64,000 bases of DNA, taken from contig JAMPFD010000002.1 of NCBI GenBank assembly GCA_023664625.1, positions 261,248-325,247 on the forward strand, in the 5' to 3' direction. Origin of the DNA: Bacillota bacterium (GTDB taxonomy: Bacteria > Bacteroidota > Bacteroidia > Bacteroidales > Bacteroidaceae). Position 1 is the stretch's first letter; each line of letters begins with the position of its first letter. Under the pieces are notes generated by a model. The model made no database searches, was not told where the DNA came from, and worked only from the letters and a program-made list of their open reading frames with translations. Below, one piece after another: positions 1 to 9,839 of this stretch. The translations under genes were made by a program, and so were the position numbers.

Positions 1-34
1 CTCCGCACAAATGAGTATAAAACTGAAAATCACA

Positions 35-604
35 ATGCTGAAAACACATCTTATAATATTCGTTGCTTCTCTCTTGCTTATTGCTTCATGTAACGATAAG
101 CCTGAAAAGCAGGATATAATAGTGCCTGCCCCGAAAGCTGAGGTTAAGAAGGGGCCTCAACAGATGCCGCCTACACGCCAGGAACGGGATGTGGACTGGC
201 TTGGAAAAGAATATTCCGTATCCGTTTTAAGAACAGCGGACAAAACACTTCCACTGGTTAAGGACGAGAACGGCCAGGAATATTATGACAATACCATAGA
301 TGTGAAGATTCTTCGTACCGACGGGACGGAAGCTTTTCATAAGAAATTCACGAAGCAGAGCTTTGCTTCCTATGCCGGGAACAGCTCTTTGGTGAATGAA
401 GGGGTTTTGTTGGGCATTGTTTTTGACAAGGTGAAAGACGGCAATATTGTCTTTGCCGTCAGTGTCGGCTCCCCGGACATGCAGAGCGATGCCTTCATTC
501 CGTTGGTGATGAAAGTTGATAGAATGGGAAATCTTTCCATTTCTCTTGATACTCAGATAGATACGAATGCGGAAAACGGAAGTGATGAAGAGGATGGAGT
601 CTGA
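35..604 (+). CDS. DUF4738-type lipoprotein
   Basis: A 189-residue exported lipoprotein of unknown function. The start at 35 puts a short basic N terminus directly before a hydrophobic stretch ending in the lipobox LLIASC, so the mature protein should begin at Cys19 and be lipid-anchored. An in-frame ATG at 11 would add eight residues and is less likely. The body has a central segment beginning YYDNTIDVKILR that resembles the gene at 58723 (YYDNIINVCVYKG), so the two look like paralogues of the Bacteroidetes DUF4738 family. The C-terminal 15 residues are acidic. What lies upstream is outside the window. Family assignment is from memory of the family pattern, not from a search. Confidence 0.7.
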   Translation: MLKTHLIIFVASLLLIASCNDKPEKQDIIVPAPKAEVKKGPQQMPPTRQERDVDWLGKEYSVSVLRTADKTLPLVKDENGQEYYDNTIDVKILRTDGTEAFHKKFTKQSFASYAGNSSLVNEGVLLGIVFDKVKDGNIVFAVSVGSPDMQSDAFIPLVMKVDRMGNLSISLDTQIDTNAENGSDEEDGV

Positions 605-946
605 CACATATGTTTGCCGTACAATAATGATTCCTATGGAAAAATTATTGTATAATTATGGAAAAATCTTATAACCTCTTTATGCATAAGAGGCTGGAGA
701 GAATGGCAGAAATTCGGGTGACGAATTGGCAACCGTGTCTATTTCTGCGCTTTACTGTGAGTTGCTTAACTTAGTCACTCGTCTTGGTGCAAAGATTTGC
801 CTATTTTATAAAACAGCAAGTATAATCGTTTTGGATTTGAGTCCTATATCAACGATTTTTCAGGTTTTCCCATAAAACAGTCAGTTTACTTCTTTTAAGT
901 GAAAAGAAATCACTATATTTGCATGCAAATAACAAGTTTTATTGAT
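605..946. other. Intergenic region with surviving promoter
   Basis: No gene is visible here. An AT-rich hairpin with 8-bp arms at 621-651 may end transcription of the lipoprotein gene. A -7 box TATATTTG lies at 914-921, just before the broken XRE regulator, and has no convincing -33 partner. The rest shows no clear structure. Confidence 0.4.
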
Positions 947-1166
947 ATGGAAACTGACAAAAACCGTGAAAGTGGTTTTCGCAGATAAAAAGACGACAAA
1001 CAAATGGTTATGTGAGCAACTAAACGTTAATCCATCCACTGTATCCAAATGGTGCACGAATAGCTCCCAGCCAGATCTTGAGACTTTGGTTAAGATATAA
1101 AAGTTATTAGATGCTGAATTGAAAGAAATGTTCAAGAAACAATACATAGAATCAATAAAAATCTAA
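947..1166 (+). pseudogene. Broken XRE-family helix-turn-helix regulator
   Basis: Translation from 966 gives a typical short XRE/Cro regulator of the kind found beside restriction genes: an N-terminal KVVFADKK segment, then a helix-turn-helix with NPSTVSKWCTN, then a LETLVKI helix. Two lesions break it. The plausible start (ATG 947, reading METDKNR) is in another frame, so a shift has occurred near 966-969. A TAA stop at 1098-1100 interrupts the last helix, after which the frame continues with KLLDAELKEMF to a natural stop at 1164-1166. A -7 promoter box survives upstream at 914-921. The gene ends 5 bp before the GIY-YIG gene, so the pair was probably an operon. The product should be non-functional unless the fragment starting at an internal GTG is made. 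Confidence 0.72.
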
Positions 1167-1171
1167 TCCAA

Positions 1172-1837
1172 ATGAAAACAGCCGAGCAAGGATATGTGTA
1201 TATATTAACCAATCCCAGTTTCAAAGAGGATTGGGTGAAGATAGGGAAAAGTTCCAGACCGGTAGACGTAAGATCAAAAGAATTGGATAATACAGCAGTA
1301 CCATTGCCTTTTGAAATATTTGCAACGATGAAAACTTGCAAATATAATGAAGTAGAGAAATTAGTACACAAGACTATTGACCGCCTGACAGATTTTCGCA
1401 TTCGTCAAAATAGGGAGTTTTTCAATGTTGCTCCGCAGATGGCTCTGGATATTTTCCGTGACATTGCCATGACCATTGATGATGCCGAGGTTGTTTTGTA
1501 TCATGAAAATAAACCGATAATCAATAATACAGTAGAGATTCATACAAAACGAGAAGTCAAGCGTTCTCGTTTCAAGTTCAGTATATGTAATATTAAGATT
1601 GGTGAGAATATAACATTTATTCCGACAGGACAGATTGTAAAAGTTGCATCAGACGATTCTATTGAATACGAAGGACGAATATATAAACTCTCACCTTTTG
1701 TCAGTACATTTATGCCCGAAGATAAGCGAAATGCTTCCGGTGCATATCAAGGTGCAAAATATTTCTCTTATAACGGAATGGTCCTGGAGAATTTAAGGAA
1801 AAATAAAGAATCTGAACAAGTTGATAGCAATAATTGA
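1172..1837 (+). CDS. GIY-YIG nuclease-like protein with DUF4357-type C terminus
   Basis: A 221-residue intact protein. The N terminus has the GIY-YIG/T5orf172 pattern: GYVYIL at residues 7-12, VKIGKS at 22-27, then an Arg and a TAVPLPFE motif, as in Bacteroidetes accessory nucleases. Residues about 135-215 match the DUF4357 pattern, with a YEGRIYKLSP segment and a GAYQGAKYFSYNG motif near the end. Proteins of this build often sit with DNA methyltransferases and small XRE regulators in restriction or defence loci. That fits the broken XRE gene 5 bp upstream and the stub directly downstream. Catalytic activity is inferred, not shown. The gene may now be an orphan whose partner genes were lost. 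Confidence 0.7.
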   Translation: MKTAEQGYVYILTNPSFKEDWVKIGKSSRPVDVRSKELDNTAVPLPFEIFATMKTCKYNEVEKLVHKTIDRLTDFRIRQNREFFNVAPQMALDIFRDIAMTIDDAEVVLYHENKPIINNTVEIHTKREVKRSRFKFSICNIKIGENITFIPTGQIVKVASDDSIEYEGRIYKLSPFVSTFMPEDKRNASGAYQGAKYFSYNGMVLENLRKNKESEQVDSNN

Positions 1838-1845
1838 TATTAAGT

Positions 1846-1890
1846 ATGGCAAAGACAAAGGAAGAAATAGCTGAGCTACTCTCAACAGAG
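1846..1890 (+). pseudogene. N-terminal stub of a lost accessory gene
   Basis: Begins 8 bp after the GIY-YIG gene with ATG and reads MAKTKEEIAELLSTE before the sequence changes to RHS-type coding in a different frame near 1885. Such a start resembles the N terminus of a restriction/modification-locus protein, but too little remains to identify it. I interpret the junction as a deletion or recombination that removed the gene body. The open frame as such runs to a stop at 1944-1946. Confidence 0.4.
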
Positions 1891-2827
1891 CTATTAATTA
1901 TATCACAGACGATACGCTCAGCGTCATTCTCTGTCAGACTCCGTTAGGATCCCACACTCTCGTAAAGGCGGGCTTCTACTGTCCGAAAACTCTTGAAGGT
2001 GAGGAAACTGTTGACGAGGATGGCCATTCCTTGGTTGTCTTCAAAGATAGGCTCGGCAGAAAAGCACTTGAGCGCCGGAATGGAGACCATGACACATATT
2101 AAGCTTTCCGCTTTCATTATTAAATAATGATGATTCAGAACATTGGGGAAGTTGTTGAGAAAATCTTATTGGTTGTAGTGTATTGAGAATATACGGATAT
2201 GACTACATCACCAAGTTTGGCTATGACAAGTTCGAGCAGCGCAGCTATCTGAAGTATTGCAACGGTGCGGAGACTTTCTACACCTATGACAACCGCCGTC
2301 GCCTGAGTAATCTCGCTGTAAACAGCGGAGGCACATCCATCATGGACAACGTCTATATGTTTGACGCGGTGAGCAATGTTCTCTCGGTGGCAAACAACGC
2401 ATCGCTTCCGCAAAGTGGAAATGCCGGTGGACAGATGTCACACAGCTACACATACGATGGACTGTACCGCCTTGCATCGGCAACCGATACATACACCGGA
2501 GCTGACAGCAAATCGGTATCCTATACCTCGACATGGGCTATGATAATATGCACCGTATCACATCCAAGAGTCAGCATCTGACTCAGGATAATGTGCAGTT
2601 CAACGGTACTCTCAATGTAGGCTATGACATTTCTTACAGTTACAGTTCGGAAGAAGGCAAGAAATTCCAGCTTGAAAATGTAAAGGATGTTAATTATCAT
2701 ACAGAGGAAACTCCGGGTGACAATAATATCAAGAACAATTACGCTTATTTGTATGATAAAAACGGAAATTTCGTTCATATGAATACCGAACGTTTGAACC
2801 AGTGTACAATAACGAAGACTCGTTGAA
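1885..2827 (+). pseudogene. Decayed RHS/YD-repeat gene fragments
   Basis: Pieces of a Bacteroidales RHS protein lie in at least three frames. About 1885-2102 reads a TVDEDGHSLVVFKDRLGRK segment ending in a stop. From about 2183 a second frame has YD repeats including YTYDNRRRLSNL and HSYTYDGLYRLASATDTY. Near 2527-2533 the reading shifts to a third frame with MGYDNMHRITSKSQHLTQ and YLYDKNGNFVHMN, which ends near 2826. The C-terminal core and toxin tip are missing. Intact RHS proteins are large polymorphic toxins or surface proteins, and short relics like this are common donor fragments or leftovers. A further open stretch (2801-2893, about 30 codons) is not recognisable. Confidence 0.75.
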
Positions 2828-2965
2828 GGAGTTCGTGATAATTGATGAGACCAATTTTCTTATAATCCCAATAGATTTCACAAAAAAGATCTAAAATGTA
2901 TATTCAAAAACGAAGTGCAATAAATCCTTATATATAAGCGGATTTAAGGATTAACTAAATAAAAT

Positions 2966-3004
2966 CGTGGCAATGAGTATTTCGCAAATACACTCATTAC
3001 CACG
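2966..3004. terminator. Hairpin between RHS relic and pepT
   Basis: Arms at 2966-2978 and 2992-3004 are complementary at 12 of 13 positions around a 13-nt loop. It sits between the plus-strand RHS relic and the 3' end of minus-strand pepT, so it may end transcription of either. There is no strong T-run. The rest of 2894-3153 shows no gene. Confidence 0.4.
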
Positions 3005-3153
3005 AATGTTTTTATATAAAAAATGTTTGAATATGTATCTCTACAGGCTTGTGCCAGATGTTTGCTGAATGCAGGTTGGGGTTTTACCATACAGTGGATG
3101 GCTCATCCGCGTCCGTTTACCAGACTTGTTCTTTTTACGGTTACACTGTTTGT

Positions 3154-4380
3154 TCAGTCATTATATTGTGCTGTGATCTCGCAGATTTTTATGATGGTCT
3201 TCATAGCTTTTTCCATCACCTGGCATGATACGAACTCATACGGGCCGTGGAAATTCACTCCGCCGGCAAAGATGTTAGGGCATGGCAGCCCCATGAATGA
3301 GAGTTGTGCACCATCGGTGCCGCCACGAATAGGCTCGACGCGTGGCGGTACGTCGCATTCCTGCATGGCATGGAGTACAATGTCAATGACATGCATCTGA
3401 GGGTCAATCTTTTCCTTCATGTTGTAATACTGGTCCTTGACATCAACGGTGACTGTTCCCTCACCGTATTTGCTATTGAGCTGCTCGCCTATTTTCTTGA
3501 TGAAAGCCTTTCTGTCCTCAAATTTCTGCCTGTCGTGATCGCGTATGATATATGTGAGATTTGCGCACTCAATGCCACCGTCAATATGCAGCAGGTGATA
3601 GAAGCCTTCATATCCCTCGGTCGTCTCCGGCCGTTCATCGGCAGGCATCGTTCCTGCAAATTCCATGGCCACGACGTTTGCGTTGATCATCTTTCCTTTG
3701 GCATATCCCGGATGGACACTGACACCTTTGACTGTTATTTTTGCAGACGCGGCATTGAAGTTCTCGTATTCAAGGTCCCCGAGGTCTCCGCCGTCGATAG
3801 TGTATGCCCAGTCGCAACCGAATTTCTCAACGTCAAAATGGTGGGCACCCATGCCGATTTCCTCGTCAGGATTGAAAGCAACGCGTATCTTTCCGTGCTT
3901 TACTTCCGGATGTTCCTTGAGCCATACCATTGCCTGTATGATTTCCGCAATGCCGGCCTTGTCGTCCGCACCGAGAAGTGTGTGTCCGTCTGTGACGATA
4001 AGGTCTTCGCCCTTATGCTGTAATAGTTCCGGGAATTTCTCCGGGGAGGAAACAATACCTTCGGAAAGGATAATGTCGCCACCGTCATAATTCTCTACTA
4101 TGCGTGCCTTGACGTTTGCACCGGAGCAGTCAGGAGATGTGTCGTAATGTGAGATGAAGCCTATCGTCGGCACATCCTGCCTGATGTTGGAGGGCAGGGT
4201 GGCATAGACATATCCCTTGTCGTCCATTTCCACATCTTCGAGTCCTTCGTTCTCCAGTTCTTCTTTAAGGTAGCGTGCAAAAGCAAGTTGCTTTTCAGGA
4301 GTGCTTGGCACTGTCTGCGAGTCTTCGCATGACTGTGTGTCAAATTTCGTATAGTTAAGAAAGCGTTCTGTCAGATTCAT
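3154..4380 (-). CDS. pepT: Tripeptide aminopeptidase (peptidase T)
   Basis: A cytosolic zinc-dependent peptidase of family M20B that removes the N-terminal residue from tripeptides. The 408-residue length is normal for PepT. Metal-binding and catalytic motifs are all present: HYDTSPD, the LLGADDKAG segment, NPDEEIG with the paired catalytic and metal-binding acidic residues, then the TIDGGDLG and [10 protein letters not shown] segments. The dimerisation domain insert lies in the middle. The ATG start is preceded by an A-rich leader. It is 104 bp downstream of trmD on the same strand, so co-transcription is possible but not shown. Family identity is very clear. Confidence 0.95.
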   Translation of the reverse strand: MNLTERFLNYTKFDTQSCEDSQTVPSTPEKQLAFARYLKEELENEGLEDVEMDDKGYVYATLPSNIRQDVPTIGFISHYDTSPDCSGANVKARIVENYDGGDIILSEGIVSSPEKFPELLQHKGEDLIVTDGHTLLGADDKAGIAEIIQAMVWLKEHPEVKHGKIRVAFNPDEEIGMGAHHFDVEKFGCDWAYTIDGGDLGDLEYENFNAASAKITVKGVSVHPGYAKGKMINANVVAMEFAGTMPADERPETTEGYEGFYHLLHIDGGIECANLTYIIRDHDRQKFEDRKAFIKKIGEQLNSKYGEGTVTVDVKDQYYNMKEKIDPQMHVIDIVLHAMQECDVPPRVEPIRGGTDGAQLSFMGLPCPNIFAGGVNFHGPYEFVSCQVMEKAMKTIIKICEITAQYND

Positions 4381-4484
4381 TTCTTTTATATTTTATGTTG
4401 TTAGTGTAAACTTACTGCGGGCTGTGAAAGGTAAAAGGCTGATATGTAATTGTATATGCTTGTAGGTGCAATCTGTCATGTAGG

Positions 4485-5159
4485 CTATTTGAGGAGGTCC
4501 GGCCGCAATGCTTTTGTCCTTGCAATCGCCTGCTCCATTTCCCATTCCTTTATTTTAGCCTCATGTCCTGAAAGCAGAATGTCGGGTACGCGCCACCCCT
4601 TGTACTCAGCCGGTCGGGTATAGATAGGTGCGGAGAGCAGGTCGTCCTGGAAGCAGTCGGAGAATGCGGACTGTTCGTCACCGATGACGCCCGGTATGAG
4701 TCTTACGATAGCGTCAGCCATGACAGCGGCAGGCAGTTCTCCACCTGTCAGGACGAAATCGCCGATACTTATCTCACGTGTGATAAGATGGTCACGCACA
4801 CGTTGGTCAATGCCTTTGTAGTGTCCGGCAAGGATGATGATATTTTCCTTCATTGACAAGTCGTTGGCGACATGCTGGTTGAACTGTTCTCCGTCAGGAG
4901 AGGTGAATATGATTTCATCGTAGTTGCGCTCAGCTTTCAGTGCTGCAATACAGCGGTCAATGGGCTCAATCTGCATCACCATGCCGGCGAATCCGCCGTA
5001 CGGGTAGTCGTCCACGCGTTTCCACTTGTCAAGGGTATAGTCACGAAGGTTGTGGACATGTATCTCCACAAGTCCTTTTTTCTGTGCTCTTGCCAGAATG
5101 CTCTCATTCATGAAAGGCTCGAGCATTTGCGGTAATACTGTTATAATATCTATTCTCAT
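4485..5159 (-). CDS. trmD: tRNA (guanine37-N1)-methyltransferase
   Basis: Methylates G37 of tRNAs with S-adenosylmethionine, which prevents +1 frameshifting. The 224-residue protein has the SPOUT trefoil-knot pattern: [11 protein letters not shown] at the N terminus, [23 protein letters not shown], and the knot segment [13 protein letters not shown]. The start at 5159 is chosen because MRIDI is the conserved N terminus; a TTG at 5177 in the same frame lies within the promoter. A near-perfect minus-strand promoter has its -7 box at 5167-5174, so transcription should start only a few bases before the ATG. The mRNA would then be leaderless or nearly so. The gene diverges from the aldolase gene at 5280. 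Confidence 0.96.
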   Translation of the reverse strand: MRIDIITVLPQMLEPFMNESILARAQKKGLVEIHVHNLRDYTLDKWKRVDDYPYGGFAGMVMQIEPIDRCIAALKAERNYDEIIFTSPDGEQFNQHVANDLSMKENIIILAGHYKGIDQRVRDHLITREISIGDFVLTGGELPAAVMADAIVRLIPGVIGDEQSAFSDCFQDDLLSAPIYTRPAEYKGWRVPDILLSGHEAKIKEWEMEQAIARTKALRPDLLK

Positions 5160-5166
5160 TTCTCTG

Positions 5167-5199
5167 CAAAAGTACAAAAGTTTTTTGAATTAACACAAA
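5167..5199 (-). promoter_or_regulatory. trmD promoter
   Basis: On the minus strand, a TTTG -33 box (5196-5199) and TACTTTTG -7 box (5167-5174) are 21 bp apart, an exact match to the Bacteroidetes primary sigma consensus. The start codon is at 5159, so the 5' untranslated region would be almost absent. Confidence 0.7.
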
Positions 5200-5237
5200 T
5201 TTAGCGTAGATTATGCAATTTTCTTTAAAAAAATTAT

Positions 5238-5245
5238 TAATTTTG
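5238..5245 (+). promoter_or_regulatory. -7 box before the aldolase gene
   Basis: TAATTTTG at 5238-5245 fits the Bacteroidetes -7 consensus and lies 35 bp before the start of the cluster's first gene. No good -33 box is seen at the right distance. I see no cobalamin riboswitch between this box and the start codon. Confidence 0.5.
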
Positions 5246-5279
5246 CAATCAAACTAACAATAACTAACTTATTTGAATT

Positions 5280-6221
5280 ATGATAGATTTGATGAAAACG
5301 CCGCTCAGCGGTATTGTGCCACCCCTTGTGACCCCACTTCTTGACAATGAGACTGTCGACGTAGCGAGTCTCGAGCGTCTTATCGAGCATCTCATAGCCG
5401 GTGGCGTCCACGGTCTTTTCGTACTTGGGACAACAGGTGAGGAACAGTCACTTTCTTTCAATGTGCGCGAGCAGATGATTCGTGAGTCCTGCCGTATCAA
5501 TAACGGCCGTCTTCCAATACTTGTCTGCATCACGGAGACATCTATTGTAGAGGCTGTCAATCTTGCCAACATAGCTAAGGAATGCGGTGCCGACGGTCTT
5601 GTTTCAGCTCCTCCTTATTATTTTGCAACAGGTCAGCCTGAGCTTGCCCAGTTCTATGAGGAGCTTGTTCCGCAACTCCCTCTTCCGGTATTCCTTTATA
5701 ATATGCCTTCTCATGTCAAGGTGAATTTCGCACCGGAGACGGTTGCCCGTCTAGCAAAGATGAAGCAGGTGGTTGGCCTGAAGGACTCTTCCGCCAATGC
5801 CGTGTACTTCCAGAGTGTCATGTATGAGGTTCGTAAGATCAATCCTGACTTCATGATGTTCTGCGGCCCTGAGGAGATAACAGGCGAGTGTGTTCTTATG
5901 GGTGCCAACGGCGGTGTCAACGGCGGTGCCAATATGTTCCCGGAGCTATATGTGGCAATGTACAATGCCGCAAAGGACAGGGACATTGAGAAGCTTATGG
6001 CGATGCAGAAGATTATCATGCAGATAAGCCGTACGATATATACCATAGGCCGTCATGGTTCAAGCTATCTGAAAGGACTGAAATGTGCATGTCAGCAGCT
6101 CGGTGTGATCAATGACGATTTCGTGGCTTCTCCTTTCTACAAGTTCGACACTCCGGAGCGCGACAAGATCACCCTTGCCCTCGCGAAGCTTAATATGGAG
6201 CATGGTAAATTGAAACTGTAA
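5280..6221 (+). CDS. DapA/NanA-family class I aldolase-lyase
   Basis: A 313-residue TIM-barrel enzyme of the dihydrodipicolinate synthase/N-acetylneuraminate lyase superfamily. The Schiff-base lysine is K168 in GLKDSS, the catalytic tyrosine is Y140 in LYNMPSH, and the carboxylate-binding loop is GTTGE at residues 50-54. These enzymes cleave or form 2-keto acids with pyruvate as one partner, so a sugar-acid aldolase is plausible. It heads a plus-strand cluster with an SSS symporter 28 bp downstream and L-fucose isomerase after that, which argues for sugar catabolism rather than lysine synthesis. An alternative start at Met5 (5292) is possible. The exact substrate cannot be read from the sequence; sialic acid, 2-keto-3-deoxy sugar acids or a new one are all open. 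Confidence 0.85.
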   Translation: MIDLMKTPLSGIVPPLVTPLLDNETVDVASLERLIEHLIAGGVHGLFVLGTTGEEQSLSFNVREQMIRESCRINNGRLPILVCITETSIVEAVNLANIAKECGADGLVSAPPYYFATGQPELAQFYEELVPQLPLPVFLYNMPSHVKVNFAPETVARLAKMKQVVGLKDSSANAVYFQSVMYEVRKINPDFMMFCGPEEITGECVLMGANGGVNGGANMFPELYVAMYNAAKDRDIEKLMAMQKIIMQISRTIYTIGRHGSSYLKGLKCACQQLGVINDDFVASPFYKFDTPERDKITLALAKLNMEHGKLKL

Positions 6222-6249
6222 AAGCCCGTACAACCTTAGAATCATTACT

Positions 6250-7776
6250 ATGCACATAATCGACATAATAGTATTCCTTATCTTCACCGGCGGCATCGTC
6301 CTTATGGGCAGCCTGTTCTACAGCAAGGACACCAGTGCCAAGGAATTTACCAATGCAGGAAGGAGCATACCGGGATGGGTCGTGGGAATGAGCATCTTCT
6401 CCACATACGTCTCCAGCATCTCCTATCTCGGTAATCCCGGCAAGGCGTATGCTTCCGACTGGAATCCTTTCGTTTTCGGTCTCAGTATCCCCATCGCATG
6501 TTGGATAGCGGCGAAATGGTTCGTCCCTTTCTACAGGAATCATGACAGTGTGTCAGCGTACGCTTTTCTTGAAGAGCGTTTCGGACCGTGGGCGAGAATA
6601 TATGCTTCCGCATGCTATCTGCTGACGCAGATAGCCCGCATGGGTTCAATACTTTTCCTCCTGGCTATGCCGATGAACATCCTGATGGGGTGGGATCTCC
6701 GCACCGTTATCATCATCACCTCAATAGCAATCATCTTCTATTCCATGCTCGGAGGCATGAAGGCGGTTATATGGACGGAGGCGATACAGGGCTTTATATT
6801 AATAGGTGGAGCGCTTGTGTGCCTCGGCGTATTGATGTTCTCAATGCCGGAAGGCCCGATGCAGGCTTTTCAGATAGGGTGGGACACTCTTGACGAGGCT
6901 GGCAGGAACAAATTCTCCTTAGGCTCGTTTTCGTTCTCCGATGTCGCACATTCCACATTCTGGGTCTGTCTCATCTATGGTGTGTTCATCAATCTCCAGA
7001 ACTATGGCATAGACCAGAACTATGTCCAGCGTTACCATACGGCAAAGACTGACCGTGAGGCGAAGAACGCCGCACTATTCGGCGGCTGGCTGTACATTCC
7101 TGTATCAGCGTTGTTCTTCCTGATAGGCACTTGCCTTTTCAGTTATTATAAGGTGTTCCCAGACGCGCAGATCGCAGCTTTCGACGCGGCAGGAAAGGCT
7201 GACTATGTTTTCCCGTATTTCATGGTTCATTCGCTGCCGACAGGATTGACGGGACTGCTCATTGCCAGTGTGTTCGCAGCCGGTATGTCAACGGTGGCGA
7301 CTTCCGTGACCTCATGCTCCACAATTCTTCTGACGGACTATTGGATGCGCATGCGCAAGCATGTCCACAGGAAAAGCAGTGACCGCAGCCGGGGTATCGG
7401 TGATAAGGAGCATCTCATGGTTCTGAAGCTCGGTTCCGTGCTTATCGGCGTGCTTGGAATCTGTGTGGCGCTTGCACTTGTGAATGTCAACAGTATCCTT
7501 GATGCATGGTGGAAACTTTCATCCATCTTCTCAGGAGGTATGCTCGGACTCTTTCTGCTCGGCTATCTTTCAACGAAGGTCAGGAATATCCACGCTGTCA
7601 TCGGTGTTCTCTGCGGATTCGCCGTCATAGCATGGATTTCGGCATGGAACTGGATAGGCCTTCCTGATCCGGGACTGCACGAATATCTTGCCATTGTGCT
7701 TGGCACGATGACAATCTTCATCGTCGGGTTCGCCCTTGTGCTTCTTGTTCCTGTGAAGAACAGGCAGGAGGCGTAA
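6250..7776 (+). CDS. Sodium:solute symporter (SSS family) 1
   Basis: A 508-residue polytopic inner-membrane transporter with about 13 hydrophobic segments, typical of the SSS/SLC5 family. Diagnostic features are the early NAGRSIPGWVVGMSIFST segment, LGGMKAVIWTEAIQG in the middle, the FINLQNYGIDQNYVQRY stretch, and AAGMSTVATSVTSCSTILL with the Na+-site small and hydroxyl residues. It probably couples sodium entry to uptake of the cluster's carbon source. It lies 28 bp after the aldolase gene and 89 bp before fucI, so it is likely in the same transcript. A second SSS member at 14059 is only distantly similar, which suggests two different substrates or forms. Substrate is inferred only from context. 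Confidence 0.9.
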   Translation: MHIIDIIVFLIFTGGIVLMGSLFYSKDTSAKEFTNAGRSIPGWVVGMSIFSTYVSSISYLGNPGKAYASDWNPFVFGLSIPIACWIAAKWFVPFYRNHDSVSAYAFLEERFGPWARIYASACYLLTQIARMGSILFLLAMPMNILMGWDLRTVIIITSIAIIFYSMLGGMKAVIWTEAIQGFILIGGALVCLGVLMFSMPEGPMQAFQIGWDTLDEAGRNKFSLGSFSFSDVAHSTFWVCLIYGVFINLQNYGIDQNYVQRYHTAKTDREAKNAALFGGWLYIPVSALFFLIGTCLFSYYKVFPDAQIAAFDAAGKADYVFPYFMVHSLPTGLTGLLIASVFAAGMSTVATSVTSCSTILLTDYWMRMRKHVHRKSSDRSRGIGDKEHLMVLKLGSVLIGVLGICVALALVNVNSILDAWWKLSSIFSGGMLGLFLLGYLSTKVRNIHAVIGVLCGFAVIAWISAWNWIGLPDPGLHEYLAIVLGTMTIFIVGFALVLLVPVKNRQEA

Positions 7777-7865
7777 ATATAAAAATGTAGATACAACGGC
7801 TGGCTATCCGCTTGAATGCCGGTCGTTGTCATTAAAAGAAACAGATAACAAAAAACATTACAGTT

Positions 7866-9686
7866 ATGGCTAACTATCCCAAAATAGGAATCCGCCCGAC
7901 AATCGACGGCCGTCAGGGCGGCATCCGTGAGAGTCTTGAAGAAAAGACAATGGCACTTGCCAATGCAGTGGCAAAACTCATCAGTGAAAATCTCAGAAAC
8001 GGGGACGGCTCTCCTGTAGAGTGCGTCATCTCCGATACAACCATCGGCCGTGTCACCGAGGCTGCGGCCTGCCAGGAGAAGTTCGAGCGTGAGAATGTCG
8101 GTTCCACAATTACCGTGACCTCATGCTGGTGCTACGGTTCAGAGACAATGGACATGGATCCGACCCATCCCAAGGCGGTATGGGGCTTTAACGGCACAGA
8201 GCGTCCCGGCGCGGTATATCTTGCGGCTGTCCTTGCTGCACACGCCCAGAAGGGACTTCCGGCATACGGAATCTACGGACATGACGTCCAGGATCTTTCT
8301 GACAATACAATCCCTGCCGACGTAGCAGAGAAGATTCTGCGTTTCGCACGTGCTGCCCAGGCTGTGGCAACAATGCGCGGCAAGTCTTACCTCAGCCTCG
8401 GCAACACCTGCATGGGCATTGCCGGCTCAATCGTCAATGCCGACTTCCTCCAGAATTACCTCGGAATGCGCACGGAATATGTTTCATTGGTTGAGATTCT
8501 CCGCCGTGTGGACTACGGAATCTATGACCATGAGGAGTTTGAGAAAGCCATGGCATGGGTGGAGAAGTTCTGCAAGACCAATGAGGGACATGACTATAAC
8601 GAGGACCGTGCTCTCTTCCCAGGCACGCCGATGACAACGTTCAACGGCAAGGGCAAGGGCAAGAACCGTGAGGAAAAGGATGCCGACTGGGAATTCACGG
8701 TCAAGTGCATGATGATTATCCGTGACCTTATGTGCGGTTCCGACAAACTTAAGGAGATGGGCTACCTTGAGGAGGCTCTCGGCCATAATGCAATCGCTGC
8801 CGGCGTGCAGGGACAGCGTCAGTGGACGGACTACAAGCCGAATTTCGACTTCCCGGAGTCCATGCTTTGCACGAGCTTTGACTGGAACGGTCCGCGTGAG
8901 GCAAAGATTCTTGCTACGGAGAATGATTTCCTCAACGGTCTGTCAATGCTTTTCGGCCATCTCCTTACAAACAAGGGGGCAATGTTCTCCGACATCCGCA
9001 CTTACTGGAGCCCGGAGGCTGTGGAGCGCGTGAGCGGCAAGCGTCCGGAAGGCGGTGCTGCCAACGGTTTCATACATCTCATCAATTCCGGTGCGACAAC
9101 ACTTGACGCTACGGGCGCGATGACTGACGCCGAGGGCAATCCGACAATCAAGTCCCATTGGGATATTACGGAGCAGGATATGGAGAACTGCCTGAATGCC
9201 ACAAGCTGGATGCCGGCTGACCGTGACTACTTCCGTGGCGGCGGCTACTCTTCCCACTTCCTTACAAAGGGCGGCATGCCGATGACCATGCTCCGTGTGA
9301 ACATCGTGGCAGGCCTCGGCCCTGTCCTGCAGCTTGCGGAAGGATGGACGGTAGAGCTTGACAAGGATGTCAACGACATGCTTGACAAGCGTACCGATCC
9401 TACGTGGCCGACAACATGGTTCGCACCGCGCCTCGACCCTTCGAAGGATGCGTTCAAGGACGTTTATTCTGTCATGAACAACTGGGGTGCAAACCATGGT
9501 GCCATCGTCCATGGCCATGTCGGAGCTGACCTTATCACGCTCTGCTCCATGCTCCGCATTCCGGTATGCATGCACAATATTGCTGACAAGGACATCTTCC
9601 GCCCGGCATGCTGGAACGCTTTCGGCATGGACAAGGAAGGCGCGGACTACCGTGCCTGTGCGAACTTCGGCCCGATGTACAGATAA
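7866..9686 (+). CDS. fucI: L-fucose isomerase
   Basis: Interconverts L-fucose and L-fuculose (also D-arabinose and D-ribulose) in the cytosol with a divalent metal. The 606 residues align closely with E. coli FucI from the [12 protein letters not shown] start to the end. The metal and catalytic residues are kept: Glu352 in ATEND, Asp376 in [10 protein letters not shown] and His544 in WGANHG. Long conserved blocks such as [16 protein letters not shown] leave little doubt about family. No fuculose kinase (FucK) or fuculose-phosphate aldolase (FucA) is found in the window, which is unusual, because they normally flank fucI. Here the neighbours are SSS symporters, a DapA-type aldolase and corrinoid methyltransferases. 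A hairpin terminator follows at 9702-9740. Confidence 0.95.
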   Translation: MANYPKIGIRPTIDGRQGGIRESLEEKTMALANAVAKLISENLRNGDGSPVECVISDTTIGRVTEAAACQEKFERENVGSTITVTSCWCYGSETMDMDPTHPKAVWGFNGTERPGAVYLAAVLAAHAQKGLPAYGIYGHDVQDLSDNTIPADVAEKILRFARAAQAVATMRGKSYLSLGNTCMGIAGSIVNADFLQNYLGMRTEYVSLVEILRRVDYGIYDHEEFEKAMAWVEKFCKTNEGHDYNEDRALFPGTPMTTFNGKGKGKNREEKDADWEFTVKCMMIIRDLMCGSDKLKEMGYLEEALGHNAIAAGVQGQRQWTDYKPNFDFPESMLCTSFDWNGPREAKILATENDFLNGLSMLFGHLLTNKGAMFSDIRTYWSPEAVERVSGKRPEGGAANGFIHLINSGATTLDATGAMTDAEGNPTIKSHWDITEQDMENCLNATSWMPADRDYFRGGGYSSHFLTKGGMPMTMLRVNIVAGLGPVLQLAEGWTVELDKDVNDMLDKRTDPTWPTTWFAPRLDPSKDAFKDVYSVMNNWGANHGAIVHGHVGADLITLCSMLRIPVCMHNIADKDIFRPACWNAFGMDKEGADYRACANFGPMYR

Positions 9687-9701
9687 GTCCGTGAGGGCAG
9701 G

Positions 9702-9740
9702 CATCCCTCCGCTCTTCTGAAAGGAACTGCCGGAGGGATG
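9702..9740 (+). terminator. Hairpin after fucI
   Basis: Perfect 10-bp arms (9702-9711 and 9731-9740) 16 bp after the fucI stop. No T-run follows, so it may act as an mRNA-stabilising or weak termination structure that separates fucI from the methyltransferase genes. Confidence 0.45.
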
Positions 9741-9791
9741 GCGATAGGATAGAAATATTTTGTTCACTTACAATACTTGACAAAGTTCTTG

Positions 9792-9839
9792 AAGGTGGGT
9801 TTGGAGATTAGGGAAATGATTTTTCAGACCCACCTTTTT
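9792..9839 (+). terminator. Terminator-like hairpin in the leader of the methyltransferase fusion
   Basis: Arms at 9792-9800 and 9828-9836 pair perfectly (GGTGGGT with ACCCACC) and are followed by a short T-run. Outer pairing of ACAAAG (near 9779) with CTTTGT (near 9845) may extend the stem. It lies 30 bp before the ATG at 9870. A terminator in this position suggests attenuation of the downstream genes, but I recognise no known riboswitch class in the sequence before it. Confidence 0.5.

Noticed and set aside
5160-5279. Cobalamin riboswitch upstream of the corrinoid cluster
   Set aside because: The 120-bp gap is taken up by divergent promoters and is too short and AT-rich; no B12-box-like sequence is visible.
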